From positions 19,070,512 through 19,134,511 of the forward strand of contig CM068313.1 of the NCBI GenBank assembly GCA_034766995.1: DNA of 64,000 nucleotides, in the 5' to 3' direction. Position numbers and translations under genes: made by a program. Within the stretch, counting starts at the first letter, position 1. Every line of letters begins with the position of its first letter. Positions 35,493 through 48,720 of the stretch are shown here, piece after piece. Under the pieces are notes generated by a model. It was given only the letters and a program-made list of their open reading frames with translations, did no database searches and had not been told where the DNA came from. The stretch is from Acanthacorydalis orientalis. Taxonomy: Eukaryota; Arthropoda; Insecta; Megaloptera; Corydalidae.

Positions 35493-35621
35493 GTATATTT
35501 AATTTTTTCATTATATGTACATATTTTTTATATAATTTATTATAATTAAACATATAAAATGAATTTCACATATTTCAATTTATTATTATTCACATGATAT
35601 ACATACGAACACACACACTCA

Positions 35622-35670
<49 letters not shown>

Positions 35671-35680
35671 CTATATATTT

Positions 35681-35732
<52 letters not shown>

Positions 35733-36470
35733 TGTTTTAAAAAGATTGTAATATTATATACAATAATATTATTTAAATCAAATACTACACTTAGTTATCT
35801 ATTCAAAAAGTATAGAGAAAAATTGTTTTCATTTATTATTATATATATATTTTATTATATAAAATAGTATATGTCTATAAAGGTGTAATTTAGATACATA
35901 TAAAGAAATAACTAACTATATAATAAAAGTGTAACAACGATTTACTTATGATTATTTATTTATGGAATTGACTTATATAAAAATGTTAATAATTTAGTAC
36001 TGGAAAGATGAAAATACAGCGAGTAAAATTGATGAAATCACAAAAGAAATCATTTTATCGAGAAAACTTCAATTTCGATATATAAATTAGAGAATATAAT
36101 TAAAAGTACATAATTATATAGTCGTTTAATACTTTCATGTTGATAAAGATTATATTAATAAGTTGGAGTTCGATTTCTGAAATTGATACTAAAAAAAATG
36201 ATAAATTTACGAAAACTGTAAATTTGTGAAAGTGATTATAGCTGTAAAATTACTATAAAAATGTATATAAATTAAACAAAATTATTAGATAGAATTTTAA
36301 TTTGTATGTAACAAATTATCACTATATTTAATAATTAGAAAAATGTAATGAGATAAAAATATTTTTATTTTTCAGTTATATAGATAGTTGATCATCTAAA
36401 GAAAAGTAGCTATGAATTAGATGCAGAAAATTAAGTTTGTATTATAAACTAAATGAACTATATTTTTCAG
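31820..36470. other. AT-rich intergenic region
   Basis: No supported gene. A patch at 32580-32830 has several gccgc motifs and could be old element debris, and 33640-34030 is also less AT-rich. (TA)n tracts: 32409-32465, 33257-33292, 34228-34247, 34594-34622, 35189-35222, 35451-35489, 35629-35667 and 35693-35727. Confidence 0.5.
32409..32465. repeat. (TA)n microsatellite
   Basis: About 24 TA units followed by a gtatatata variant end. Confidence 0.93.
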
Positions 36471-36605
36471 CGGAGTAACATTAGACGAATAAAAATACAG
36501 CGTAGGAGAGATAACATTTTTGTGGTTATGCGTATCGTGAGTGTAGTCAGTACTGTGATAATTTATAAAATAAGTGATTTAATAATATTATAAATTAATT
36601 TAAAG
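36471..36605 (+). ncRNA. Candidate non-coding or UTR exon
   Basis: The 135-nt segment is bounded by a strong acceptor (tatttttcag) and a strong donor (AAAG|gtaagta). It has no long open frame, so if real it would be an untranslated exon of a distant gene or a lncRNA exon. The first part (cagcgtaggagag, gtgagtgtagtcag) is richer in GC than its surroundings. Confidence 0.3.
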
Positions 36606-37627
36606 GTAAGTACAACAAAATAATAACATTAAACTTTTTCTGCTTTTATTTTTCTTTAGTATTTTTCTGCTAGTATTACTTTCTTAACATAATATTTTTA
36701 AAATACTGCATATCTGTCAAAAATTGGTAAATTACTGTTCAAATGTCTAATGCTAATTTTAATTTTATTTTCGAATTTAACAGAAAGATTCAAAATATTG
36801 CAATCCTAAGATATATAATTATGATTCATACTTAAACCATTTTTAAAGAAAATTTATTTAAAATATATATCTAAAAATCTCACTAAAACTAGTTTAATAT
36901 GAATGTATTGCAATAGATTACAGTGAGGCAAGTTGAATAATTCCAAACAATTTGAATTGTATCATTAAAATTAATTTAGACCTCAATTTTTTTATTGAAA
37001 CTCTTAATGCCATTCATGATAATTGTTTTTATGTATTATAAAATGTCTGAAATTTAAGTTTATTTTATTTACAAAACTATAATACAAAGAAATCAGATTT
37101 ATTTAAGTTACATATTTTATATATTTTCTTTATGTTGCCTTTTTTCCTTTTAATATTCAAAGATTAGATTACTAATTCATTTTTTAAATTTCATATAATT
37201 TTGACCTAAAAATTTAAACAGTTTTTTGCTTTATTCTGTGTAGTGCAATAAAATATTTTAACTAGTTGTAAATTTCAATTACAGATAATATTATATTGTA
37301 GAAGATAAAATAATAGATGATTATTGGTTAGTTTTTCGGTTGAAATTGTAAAATGTTCTTATGATACTGTTATTTAAAGTGAAACTGTTAAATTTGAATT
37401 TAGATGAACCAAATAAATTTGACTATTCATTATGATTAATTCTCTCATGTAAGAAATAAGTTTCATAACTTATGACTGTAGATTCAAATAGAATTTACAA
37501 GTTTTATTTACGTTTCTAAGTTTAAATTGATAAAGATTCAATATCTATGATTTTTTTAAAAACAGATATTCTCGAGTAGATTAAAATCTACTGTGTAAAT
37601 AAATAAATTGTTTAAATTACATATTAT

Positions 37628-37709
37628 GCACCAGTGCACTACCAACAGACTGAATATGCATATTTGCTATTTAGTGTCATGCCATGATGTTCATATTCAG
37701 ACTGGTGCC
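37628..37709. repeat. Interrupted inverted repeat
   Basis: gcaccagt (37628-37635) pairs with actggtgc (37701-37708), and ctgaatatg (37650-37658) pairs with catattcag (37692-37700). The left arm carries a 14-nt insertion between the two blocks. It could be the trace of a small foldback element or a transcribed hairpin. Confidence 0.45.
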
Positions 37710-38242
37710 AGCTAACTGCTGTTTGCTATAAACAACACTCCTGTAGCCTTTGGGATTTGGCACGAGTTTCAACCATATATAATTTGTATGAATATTATAT
37801 TTGGTTACGGTTATCGTATTATTATATATTTGTGCACACGCAGACATTGTGTACGTAATTATTCATTCATAAAAAAAAACGTTTATTTTTTCGTGTGTAA
37901 CATATTCGATCATCTGATAAATAATTTTGTTGATTAAATGGTTATTTATATTCGTTTGGGAAACTATGTTGACACGTTACAATAAATTTGTAGTTAATAA
38001 AATCCATAATTCATATATTTTCCGGTCGGAAGTATATAAATCACTTAATATTTCGAGTAATAATTTATTAATGTAACATACATGATTAGAGAATTATTTT
38101 TGTAAGGGTGGTTTGTGTTCTATTTAAATGATTTTTTTATGAAAACATAAAAAATAAGATACATGAAAAACGAATATTTAATATAAATGTGTAATAGGAT
38201 GTTAGGGAAAACGTTCATTTTCTTATTATAAAAATAATAATG

Positions 38243-38289
<47 letters not shown>

Positions 38290-39654
38290 AATTAATTATT
38301 TATCAAGATACTGAAATAAAATATTTTTTCGCTATTCAAAAAATGTATATATTTTAAAAAGAGTTCGAGTATTTTAACCTTTTTTTATTAAATAATTAAT
38401 ATACATCATACATTTCTGATCTCTTTTTCAAATTATGAATTTTATTCAAATATTAAAATAATTTAAAATATAGTTAGTTTTTAAAAATATGAAATGTTAT
38501 AGATGTTATTTTAAAATACAGTTGTGTACGAAAAATATTTTAATTACACTGTAATTTAAACAAGCTTGAATTTTATGTTTCGAATTCCCTTGCGAATAAT
38601 GTTTCTTTTGTACAACCAAAAGAAATAAGAACGGAAATATTTATAAAGGAAACAATTTCTTGTTATGGTGTTAAGTTCTTATCCAATTATTATTTTTTTA
38701 TTTAAATTTTGGCGATTAACTTTTAATAGCAACATATTTTGTATTCAATAAAATGAAATTAAATTTGTAAAGTGTTATTTACACGAACATAAATGCAATT
38801 TGTTTGGCTGTGTTTTATATAATTTCATCGATATAATTTTTATTCATTTACCTGAATAGATATTTACTTTTTTAAATTAAAATTACAATTTAAAAATATA
38901 AAGTAATACATTTTTTTGTATTTGTCTAAATCATAGATTCCTTAATAATACAAATATGTTAAAACTAATTTTCACAACGAAAAAGTTCAAATTAACAAAC
39001 ACTATTTACCAAAATACATGGCTAGATAAAACTTAACCAATTATACGTTTATTTTATACACTACTGTGTAATGAGCGTTTTGTAATTGTATGAATATGAG
39101 ATAAACATTTTTAAACGTTCTCGTATTCCCATTTCCTATTTCCCTCTGCTGTGCTTGACATCCTTTTTCCGGTGTGTGCTACGAAAAAAATTTAAATTGT
39201 GAACAAGTTTATTCCCGACTCTCAAACTTCAACGGTTGCGGAATAAGTTTTGTTTAAATATGATTTTATAAATATAATTCACAAGGGAAAACTATGTATG
39301 TATGTATTATTAAAAATGAACATATTCGAATACTTTATACTGATACTTTTAGCTATAACGCTGTTTTTTGTTCGATTCTAGAAATAATTTTCGAAAATGT
39401 AAATCATTTATTCATGGGTTTGCATACTTTTTTTATTCATTATTTATATCTTTCTATTGGCCTTAAAATCTATAGTTAGTAGTAGTTTAGACATACTTTA
39501 AATTATTCAGTTTGAAAAAGTTTTGATTTTTTGATATCAGTTATGTTTCAGTTGGATATTAAATAACAACATTTTAAAACTACTTTTTAATATTTTCATT
39601 AGTGATATGAGATTAAAAATTTTACATTTTATATTAACAAAATTAGTTTAGTAC

Positions 39655-39691
<37 letters not shown>

Positions 39692-40784
39692 GTATGTAAA
39701 TATAACTGGATTATTTATTTAAATGCATTATGGAATATCAATTTTAAATTTTTAAAGAATAACTGAGGTATATCAATAATTCGTCTAGGATTGCCTGTTA
39801 TTTTAGCACACCTCGAAAAGTGTTAAACGATCTTTCATAAATATTAAATTAATGTATATACGTGATATCTCTAAGTAATTTAAAGTTTCAAAAAACAATG
39901 TAACATGGACAGTTGTAAATTAAACAATGAAAAATATAAATTAAACATTTAAAAAGTATTTAATATTCTAAATAAATGATTATTGGCAACATAGAGCAAC
40001 GCAAGAATTTTAAAACAAATAATCGTGACAAGAAAGCCAAAAAGCTTAGTTCATAATAATGTTTGTATGTTTTGAATACCATTCGATTATGATCACGTTT
40101 CTGTTAAAATGATGGAGTGAAAACATTTAAAAATAAGTATGACTTTTCAAAAATATACAATTTTTTAAAATAAATTAATATCTTGTCAACGTGTTACTAT
40201 CGATTCGGAAACATGAATGTTTAGTATAGTGGGAGCTCGATATTACACATAATTCTATTTATAAATATATTATCAGCAGATCTATTTATATTTAGATGTA
40301 TGTACCTTGTAATGTTTAGAAAGACGGGTTGGTAAATCATCGGCAGCGATGAGCGTTACTCAGTTGAGTGAACGGATTCCTAATTGTTATAAATCTATTA
40401 TTAAATATATTATCACAACATTAAGAAGTTCAACGAATAGTTCAATGATATGACAATAAAATAATTTTATTTCCAAATATATATATTGTACTTTCTTGAA
40501 TATGTTTTCTAAATAAATGTTTTAGATAAATATTAGAAATAAAAATTGGACTTAAAATCCATTTAAATTGTCTTTACTTTTTTTATTAAAAAAATTACAA
40601 TTTATTGAAACAATTCATACAATTAAAAAAATATGGTTTCTGATTTTTAACAATTTTAATTATGATTATAATTGAAATAAGTTAATTTTGGTCCAGTTAT
40701 TTCGTTTTTGTGTAGTTTGTTACTGTTATATTTCCATCTACTCTAGTTACTTTGGATTGAGTTAGTTAGTTATTTGGAGTTAAT

Positions 40785-40815
40785 GAGCGCGTCGACGTCT
40801 AAGGTCATTAGGGCC
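40785..40815 (+). repeat. Repeat fragment shared with 2484-2516 (inverted)
   Basis: gagcgcgtcgacgtctaagg followed by tcattagggcc resembles the reverse complement of 2484-2516 (gacgcttcagcaacgaaagc then cattagcgccc). About two thirds of positions match, with catta-g-gcc intact. It is probably a common interspersed repeat of this genome. Confidence 0.4.
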
Positions 40816-41112
40816 TGAACTTTAGATCGAGTAACTATATATAAATAAAAGTGTCTAGAAGGAAAAAACGAAAAAATTGTAATTTTTAGAATATCGGTTT
40901 ATTTGTATGTTTTTTTTTTCATAAATTGAAGTACACTGCTATTAAATTTTATTTATTTTTATATTTTAGATAAATATTTTTGAACATATCGATAACTGGA
41001 ACTTTAGACTTTTATATTTATATTTACATTATTATTATCATATTATCTTAATATATTTTTAATTAATTGGAAGGTTATTAATAGAATTTTAATAGGTTGA
41101 CTAACGTAAGAA

Positions 41113-41163
<51 letters not shown>

Positions 41164-41489
41164 TAGATTATTTGATTAAAATAACGATATGGTACTTGAT
41201 TATTGTTAAAATCATAATCAAAAGTATCGTAAAAAATTTGTTTATAAATTCCTTTTAAATTTGATAATATTGATATTTTTAAATACTTTTAAATAAACTG
41301 TTAACTTTATTAGAAATATTTTTAATTACCATTGATTTAAAAAGAAATAATAGCAATCTTCTTCGATACAGGAGAAAGCACTTTTTATGTTGCGGGTATT
41401 CTAAAAATAGTTCCTAGTGAGGGTATTTTTTTATTAAGAGTATAACATGTTTGCAACAAACATTGAACACCTTTCTTATATCGACCATG

Positions 41490-41814
41490 TCACGCACAAT
41501 CTAAGGTACGGGTAGTATGGAGGAGAAAATGAAATAATATCGTGGTAATAGAGAGTCCGTGCTGTTCCCGGCTGGTTAACGGGCGATGGACAGGTCCGAG
41601 ATTGAAATGGGTTTTCTGTCCGTTCGCCGGACGCCCGGCATCGTAGCGCAAAGGGCGCTAAACATGAGAGAAAGTGCTGATTACAGCGTCAGATGCTGTA
41701 ATCGAGCGGTCTGTGTAGGCTACCGATGCCTCTATAACAAATCCCTCTACACTCTACTGGTCACGCATCCTGATATTGACAATTTAAATTAGGACGCTCG
41801 TCCAAGTAATCAAG
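41490..41814 (+). other. GC-rich island, possible untranslated first exon
   Basis: One of the most GC-rich stretches outside MADD, with many CpGs (cgttcgccggacgcccgg). It holds a 68-codon frame starting MDRSEIEMGFLSV (41586-41792) that resembles no family I know, and ends at a good donor (TCAAG|gtaatt, 41814). It could be a 5' UTR exon or lncRNA exon of a gene outside the window; the frame may be incidental. Confidence 0.35.
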
Positions 41815-42836
41815 GTAATTTTGCGCATCCTATCATATAGCATAGTGACAGGAATGAAAACATTATTAGATAAATTTAACTTTGTAAAATAGTCAAGAAA
41901 GTTAGAAACGTATTTTAGATACTGCAATGTATGCATTTAATTTATGTCGAGCTGGTTCAAATGCAGTTTGAATTTTATTACAATTGTACTTTTTTAATAT
42001 GCGTTTTACTTAAATATAATTGAAATTTAAACTATTAAAAGAGATTATGGTTTAGAAATTGAAATTGTTAATTATTTTTTTTTATGAGTGAAAATACGTA
42101 TAATAAAGGAAAATGAAGAAAAAATATTCAAAGATTATTATGCAATAAAAGTTCAGGTGTATACAAAAATACTACTTTTTAAAATATTTATTTTAAAAAA
42201 TAATCACGTGTGTATATTTTCAACAATGAATCATTTTTCAAACCCAATCTTTTTCAAGTACTTCTCGGATACTTAGGATTTCTTCACACAGATCGTTTCT
42301 GCTGTAAATTAATGTAGTGTAGTAATTAGTATCATTTTTGTTTACTTTTTAAAAATATTCTCATTTTATCTTTATTAAATAAATATAGATTTAATAAATA
42401 TAGATTTATAATAAAGTGACACTAAAATTAAATTATTACATTTAATCAAAAATATCTAATTGATAAATATCAATTGTCAAAAAATTCATAACATGGCAAT
42501 AAATCTATGGAGCGAGGGAAATTTATCATTCCTCAGTATCAAAACATAAGTAAATAATTGTAATTGGATAGAAGTTAGATATTGTTACTCAGTTTCTAGT
42601 GAATTAATAGTAATAATGTATAATTATTTTGTTAATTTAATAAACATTAAATTTCGTAGACTATTATAATGCTATTAGTACTGAATATAATTAGAGATTT
42701 TATGTTTTTGTTTTATAATAAATAAAAGTACTAAAATTTAACACATTTGTTTATAAAAATATAATTAAATTTTTCATATGTCATGAAGTAAATAAGCGAT
42801 AAATTAAAATATTATTTTTTTGTGATAAACTAAAAG

Positions 42837-42876
<40 letters not shown>

Positions 42877-43337
42877 AATGTATGTGCTTAAAAAAACATT
42901 TAATATGAAATAACACAAAAGGTTTTTTATAATTTTCAGACAAAATAAATAATTCTAAAATAAACTGTTTTTTCAGTGAGTAATGTTCCAACACAACGTA
43001 AATATTTGATATAAATATTTGCTTACAAAGTTTATATCAAAAGTCTATAATTGTATACGGTTAAACAACAAATAATAAATAATTTAATTTAATTATGACA
43101 AAATATTTATATACAATTTGAATATTGCATAGTTTGTTTATGCGTGTACATATTTATATTTTATGTAAATCTTTTTTTGAAAACAAACATTTTAAAGTTA
43201 TTTATATAGAAGTTTACTTCTAAGAATTTTTTACTCTTAAATGAGATTAACTCTTTTTGATTTAAAAGTATTTATAATATTGCAGTAAAAAATAGTAACA
43301 TTATTAAGTGACTATTTTCTATTTCTAATCTATTATT

Positions 43338-43369
<32 letters not shown>

Positions 43370-44419
43370 AAAGATATATAAAGTGATATTCATTTCGTTA
43401 CTAATAAATTAAATGAAACAGGAATTTATTTAAAATTGAATGCTTCTTTCAAGATATGTCATGTGTTTTATGGTATACGAAACATTCTGAAAAAGTAATA
43501 CACGACGATACTTTTTTAATTAAAATGCAAATGATAAGAAAAACATCATTTAAATACGACATTTAAAGAAGAATGTGATTTTATATTTTATAGGCCGTTT
43601 TTAAGTTTCAAAGTTATAAAATGTTAGAGACAATTGTTTTTTTAACGAAGGTTTTAATTCACACTCTGTCTTTTCATTGTAATCTATAGATTGTTTCATT
43701 ATGAAATAGAGTAATAAGATATAGTTGTAATTGATATTTTAAAATTAGTAGAGGTAGTAAATTTTAAATTCAGTAAAAGTAAATGTATTTTCATAAATGA
43801 GTGATGTTGTGATATTAACGTGAATTGTTATTTAGAATATTGCAGTTGATTATTATTCTGATTAAAGCAAATAAATGTTATTATTTATTAATTTACATAC
43901 TTTGTTACTAAATAGTCCAAATAGTTATATAAATGTAGTAAAACTGTGAAATTGATATTGTGAATAATTAAAAGAGCTTTGATGTATATTATAAATTGAA
44001 AGGAATTTAAAATAGTTTAAAGATTGTAATTAAATTCGGTCATATTTCGATTTTAACTAAAAACAAATAATAATGATTTTAGAAATGTCTTATAAAATGA
44101 TACGAATAAAATAATCGTTTTTTTTTCTAAAAAAAGTAAGAAAAAATACTAAATAACAATTACAGTTTTGCAAATTTAAAGACTGTATTTCAAAGAGGGC
44201 CTTAACATACTCATGAAATAAAGTTTATAATGTTTATTATGTTTCAAAAAAGGCATTATTACGATTTGTTATTTACATACCAAAGAAAAAATAACAGTTC
44301 AAATATTAAGTGGTAATTTCTTTGTTTTTTTCTAAAAACCTTCTGTGGCAAACTAAAGGGATCTACATTTACTTAGAATTATTATACATGTGTGGTAATG
44401 CAGTAGTACATTTATGTTG

Positions 44420-44700
44420 TTATAAAACACACAGTGGGTCAACTTGCGTAGTTAGAGATCGTAGTTGACCTCCGGACGCAGAAGAGTGCCAGAATCTACC
44501 CTTGGGGGCAGTTAACCGGCTAGAACGTGGCTGTGGTGCTAACGTCTTATTTAGGGGTGCACATACACATATCTCATTTAAGATGCTTCGGTTTAGTTGA
44601 GTTCGTGAGGTTTTGTTGGAAGATTAATTAGAAATTATTATTATTTTATTCATAAATAAACTAGACGTAAGCCTAATTCATTCATTTATTGATACAACTA
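44420..44700 (+). mobile_element. Possible LTR remnant
   Basis: The segment contains a TATA-like ttataaaaca, GC-rich sequence (gtgggtcaacttgcgtag, cttgggggcagttaacc), and then attcataaataaactag with an AATAAA signal and ttgatacaac at the end. This order (GC-rich body, AATAAA, CA-rich end) is typical of insect LTRs, but no second LTR, primer-binding site or target duplication was found. Confidence 0.25.
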
Positions 44701-45118
44701 CAAAGAGTGAGCTCAGATTAATATCATTGTAATACATTTGTAAAAGTAATAGTATATTAATTTCATTTGTAAGGAGTGTCTAAATGCAACAATTTGGTAT
44801 ACATTAATATCTATCAAAAATAAGACCACTACTTTTTAATTAGTTCAATTAAGACACATTTTATTTATTTTTTTAAATTTGAAAAATAATTATTGATCAT
44901 TTTAACATTTGAATAATTTCTTCTAGCTTTTAGTTAAGATGTAAGTAATATTTAAAAGAAAAAACATTTTTTTTTTAGTTAAATGTTTTTTTTTATTCAA
45001 ATTTTTTAAATTTGTAATAACAGATTTTTTTATTAAAATAATATGGAATTATAAAAGAAATGCATTGGACAGAGATTTTTTTTAAATAATTATTTTACAT
45101 ACAAATATTTTTTATCTA

Positions 45119-45123
<5 letters not shown>

Positions 45124-45197
<74 letters not shown>
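45124..45197. repeat. Long pure (TA)n microsatellite
   Basis: A 74-bp uninterrupted run (37 units), among the longest pure tracts in the window. Confidence 0.96.
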
Positions 45198-45201
<4 letters not shown>

Positions 45202-45724
45202 GAACGTGGAAACCACAACAGGCTGAGTTACTTTAAAACAAAGTGTGTTCCGTGGAATATTCATGTTCTTTAATTTCTTTACAGGTCTTAGGGAAGAATT
45301 TATTTTAAAATATGTAGAATAAAATTATGTACAAAAATAGATATATACTTACAAATAATAAATACTACGGATATTAATATGATTTGTATTGGAAAATGGA
45401 TTCATTATTACCATTGATTTTTCTATTTTGTAACAATTTATATATTTAATATTATATTTATTATATTTTATATTATCTTGACTGAATAAAATTAAAGTTT
45501 CTTTTGAAAAACAAAATTTTTCGAATGACTATATTTTCTTTGTGAGGTTTTTTTAAAAGTAGGATTTCCTGAATAATAATATTGCTAGTTAGAACAATTG
45601 AAAAACTCGCTGTAGAGTGAAGAACATTGGTTTAAAGAATTAATTTGTAAAACTATAAGCGGAAAAATTTATATAGAAACTTACAAATAAAATTTAAATA
45701 ACAAACGAATTGAAATATAATATA

Positions 45725-46232
45725 TTAGGTCCACAAATTAAATTTGGTGCCCCTTTTTGAAAAGGAATATTTACGGAAAAGTGGGATATATTTCAATCCT
45801 CAAAATGTCTTCCATTATTTTGTATACGTTTCCTCCATTTGTCGAGTACCTAACGAATCCCTTGTCGAAAAAAATTGGTGGATTTGAGCGGATGAAGTTA
45901 TAATGCATTTTCGAACCTTTTCTACTATTTTAATATTTTTTTCACATTTTATGCATCATATCACCTTTCTCCAAAGCTGAACAAATCAATTCCATGACTT
46001 CGATAGCATGTTTTTCAACTGAAATGAAAAAAGTGTACAATGACTAATATGCTGCTTTTGGACACTATTGAGTTCACTACTGTTTTGCAAGGCTATGCCA
46101 ATTGCTTGTTCAAGTGTATTTAAATGTTAAGATTGGGATTTCAAAATCTTAAAAACATGACAAAATATTTTAATTTAAAACATAATTATGATTGATGCAA
46201 TGTAAAGTCACCGAATTTAACTTTGCACCTAA
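45725..46232 (-). mobile_element. Non-autonomous mariner deletion derivative, copy 1
   Basis: Ends are inverted repeats: TTAGGTCCACAAATTAAATT at the left and the complement of TTAGGTGCAAAGTTAAATTC at the right, with TA on both sides. On the minus strand it encodes an N-terminal transposase piece (SVEKHAIEVMELICSALEKG) running after a short spacer into the C-terminal end (FFRQGIR, LDKWRKRIQNNGRHFED). The whole catalytic middle is missing. The same structure occurs at 51557-52072. Confidence 0.8.
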
Positions 46233-46263
46233 TACAATTTACAAAATACTGTATATGCATTTA

Positions 46264-46321
<58 letters not shown>

Positions 46322-46700
46322 TTCTCTATTTGTGACTGAAATATATTTAAGTAAGAAAGTGTCTTCCAGTTATTAATAAACATGTTATATTCTTTATGTA
46401 GATACGTTAGAATAAATTGATTTACTAAAGAAAACTAGTTTAATAGACTCTGTTTTATAGTATTGTAAGAGAAATGGTGTTTAGTGATGGAAGTGTTGGT
46501 ATTATGGCCACATAAGCGTATCGAAGAGCTGAAATTTGGGTCGTGTATTTCGAATTAATATCTAATTAGTACTTTGCTAACTTGTAAGTCCATGAATCTC
46601 ATGTAAAGGATTCCCAAAGTAAGAGATTAGTTTATATGTTTCTATATAAATTTAAATTTGTGTACAGTTCAGTTGCCACGGTAATAGTTTTATAATTATA

Positions 46701-46746
<46 letters not shown>

Positions 46747-46945
46747 TGACTAATATGTGGGTGTGAGTGCAGAAACTGAAAACCGAGTATTTTAAACTAT
46801 AATAGTATTTAATTACAAGTAAAACTTAGCAATGTTTAGAATGTAAACATAAAGTTATGAATATGTAGTTTTTTGAACTTGTAAGAATACGTGTAATTAT
46901 GTTTTTGTTATTTTCTAAAGAAATATTGACGTAGTAGTATAGTAA

Positions 46946-46988
<43 letters not shown>

Positions 46989-47337
46989 TGTAATTTAATA
47001 TAATATATTCACATTCGCGTATATTTTCTAAAGTTAACTTTTACTAATTTATATTACAAGTATACGTTTATATATTTTACAACTTTTATTTTTATTTACT
47101 CCTTTTAAAATTATGTATAGAAATTAATATAGTTAATATTTTTGTGCACGACAAATACGCCATTGTAAAATGTTATATCAAAGAAATACAATAGCAAATA
47201 TAAACAAAGCTGCTGTATTAGTATAAAAGTATTAGTATTCTTTATATAAAAATAATTTATCAAGGTTTTTATAATTAGTATTAAAATGACCAACCTATTA
47301 CACAACCTTAACACACTTTCTTTTTACACTTTTTCTT

Positions 47338-47369
<32 letters not shown>

Positions 47370-47849
47370 TTTATATCTATTTATATATATTCATATATAT
47401 ATATATATATATATATAAATGAAATAAATTTTTATCTTGTTATTATCATTATATTTGTTTTTTTTTTCTATTATAAATTTAATTATAAGTTTTTCGTATT
47501 TTGTGTCTCATCTAATATTACTTTGTCTTATTTTTATTTTATTTTATGTTGTGTCTCGTCTAATTACCAAAATTTGTATTTTTATATTTTGTATCATATG
47601 TATAAACATACATACATATAGTTGAAGTATATCTATAATTTCAATATAATTGATTATATGTAAATTTTATATAGCAGGTATTAGAATGACAAAATTTCAA
47701 ACAATTTGTTTTTCATATACTATTAAATAATACAAATATCATCCAACAAATTCGTATGTTAATCTTAAGTGCATACCGAATCATTAAAATACTTACTTCC
47801 AAGTACATATATGTATTTTAATAAAGTATATCTTTATATGAATGTTTGA

Positions 47850-48060
47850 GTCTCACCTTTAGGTACTGTTAGCTTCATATTCGCTAATAAACTACATTCA
47901 CCAACCGAGTTCATCTTGTTTTCAAGCAGCGAAACATCCCAATTCGCAATGTTAGTCTAATTTAATTTTACATCGCGTTTATATGAATTCATATGTGGAG
48001 TCATCTACCTGGAATTTATCTGGGCGTCGTATGTTTGGTGCCAGACTGTAAATAATGCAT
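47850..48060 (+). mobile_element. Possible LTR/primer-binding remnant
   Basis: ctaataaactacattcacc resembles an LTR polyadenylation end, and 150 bp on tttggtgccagactg resembles the region where insect retrotransposons carry a primer-binding site (tttggtgccgaa). No coding remnant is attached, so this is weak. Confidence 0.2.
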
Positions 48061-48652
48061 TTTAGGAATCGTTTTACTAGAAATGTATAATATGTACGAG
48101 AGCTAGTTATATGTGAAATGTTAGAACTTAAAACTGTTGTTGTATCATCAAATTAAAAGTTTATATAGCTTATTGATATTTAATTAAATGTATATATATA
48201 TTATTAACTTGTTTATAAATAAATAATTATTTTTGTCATTAGAAAAGCAAATAATATTTTAATATAGAATTTTTATAAATATGTTAATAGTAAAAAAAGT
48301 TGTTAATGCATAAAATAGTCGAATCACTTTATTATAAATAAAGAAGAATTTAATTAAAATCATTAAAATATGCATGACTTGAAATGTTATTCAATAAATT
48401 GACTAAAAAGTAATCAATAAATAAATTTAAATTGGCACTTGATTTTAGACATTCACTTAAGCAATATTAATAAACATATTTTTTATTAGTGACTTTTTCA
48501 CTTGTACTGCCCTTTTTAAAAAGCAATACTACTTAATATACGTTAAAAAATAAAGGATAAACTGAAAAGGATTTTTTTATAAAATTCTTGGAATCATCCC
48601 AACTTGCCTGTAGCGAATAATGAAACCATGAAATAAACACAAATAGAAAGAC

Positions 48653-48720
48653 CGGTCAAGCGTGCATGAACTCTGACCTACCTAGTAGTAAGAGGAGCGT
48701 GTTATTCACTCTGCTAAACC
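48653..48720 (-). repeat. Possible tRNA-derived SINE head
   Basis: On the minus strand, ggtttagcagagtgaataac resembles a pol III A box with a tRNA D arm, and 30 nt later gtcagagttcatgcacgc is a weak B box. Box order and spacing fit a tRNA-derived SINE. The surrounding 48590-48960 is pyrimidine-rich and less AT-rich. Confidence 0.35.

Larger units (their letters stand above)
36606..41489. other. AT-rich intergenic region
   Basis: No gene. Items seen: an imperfect inverted repeat at 37628-37709, (TA)n at 38247-38284, 39658-39686 and 41118-41160, and a GC patch with repeat-like sequence at 40740-40840. The rest is simple AT-rich sequence. Confidence 0.5.
41815..45724. other. AT-rich intergenic region
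   Basis: No gene. (TA)n at 42840-42872, 43339-43355 (running into (TAA)n to 43371) and the long tract at 45124-45197. A GC patch lies at 44420-44700. Confidence 0.5.

Noticed and set aside
47286..47621. Hydrophobic Phe/Tyr/Ile-rich frames that look like membrane proteins
   Set aside because: The hydrophobicity comes from T-rich codons in AT-rich DNA; no start context, motif or splice site supports them.
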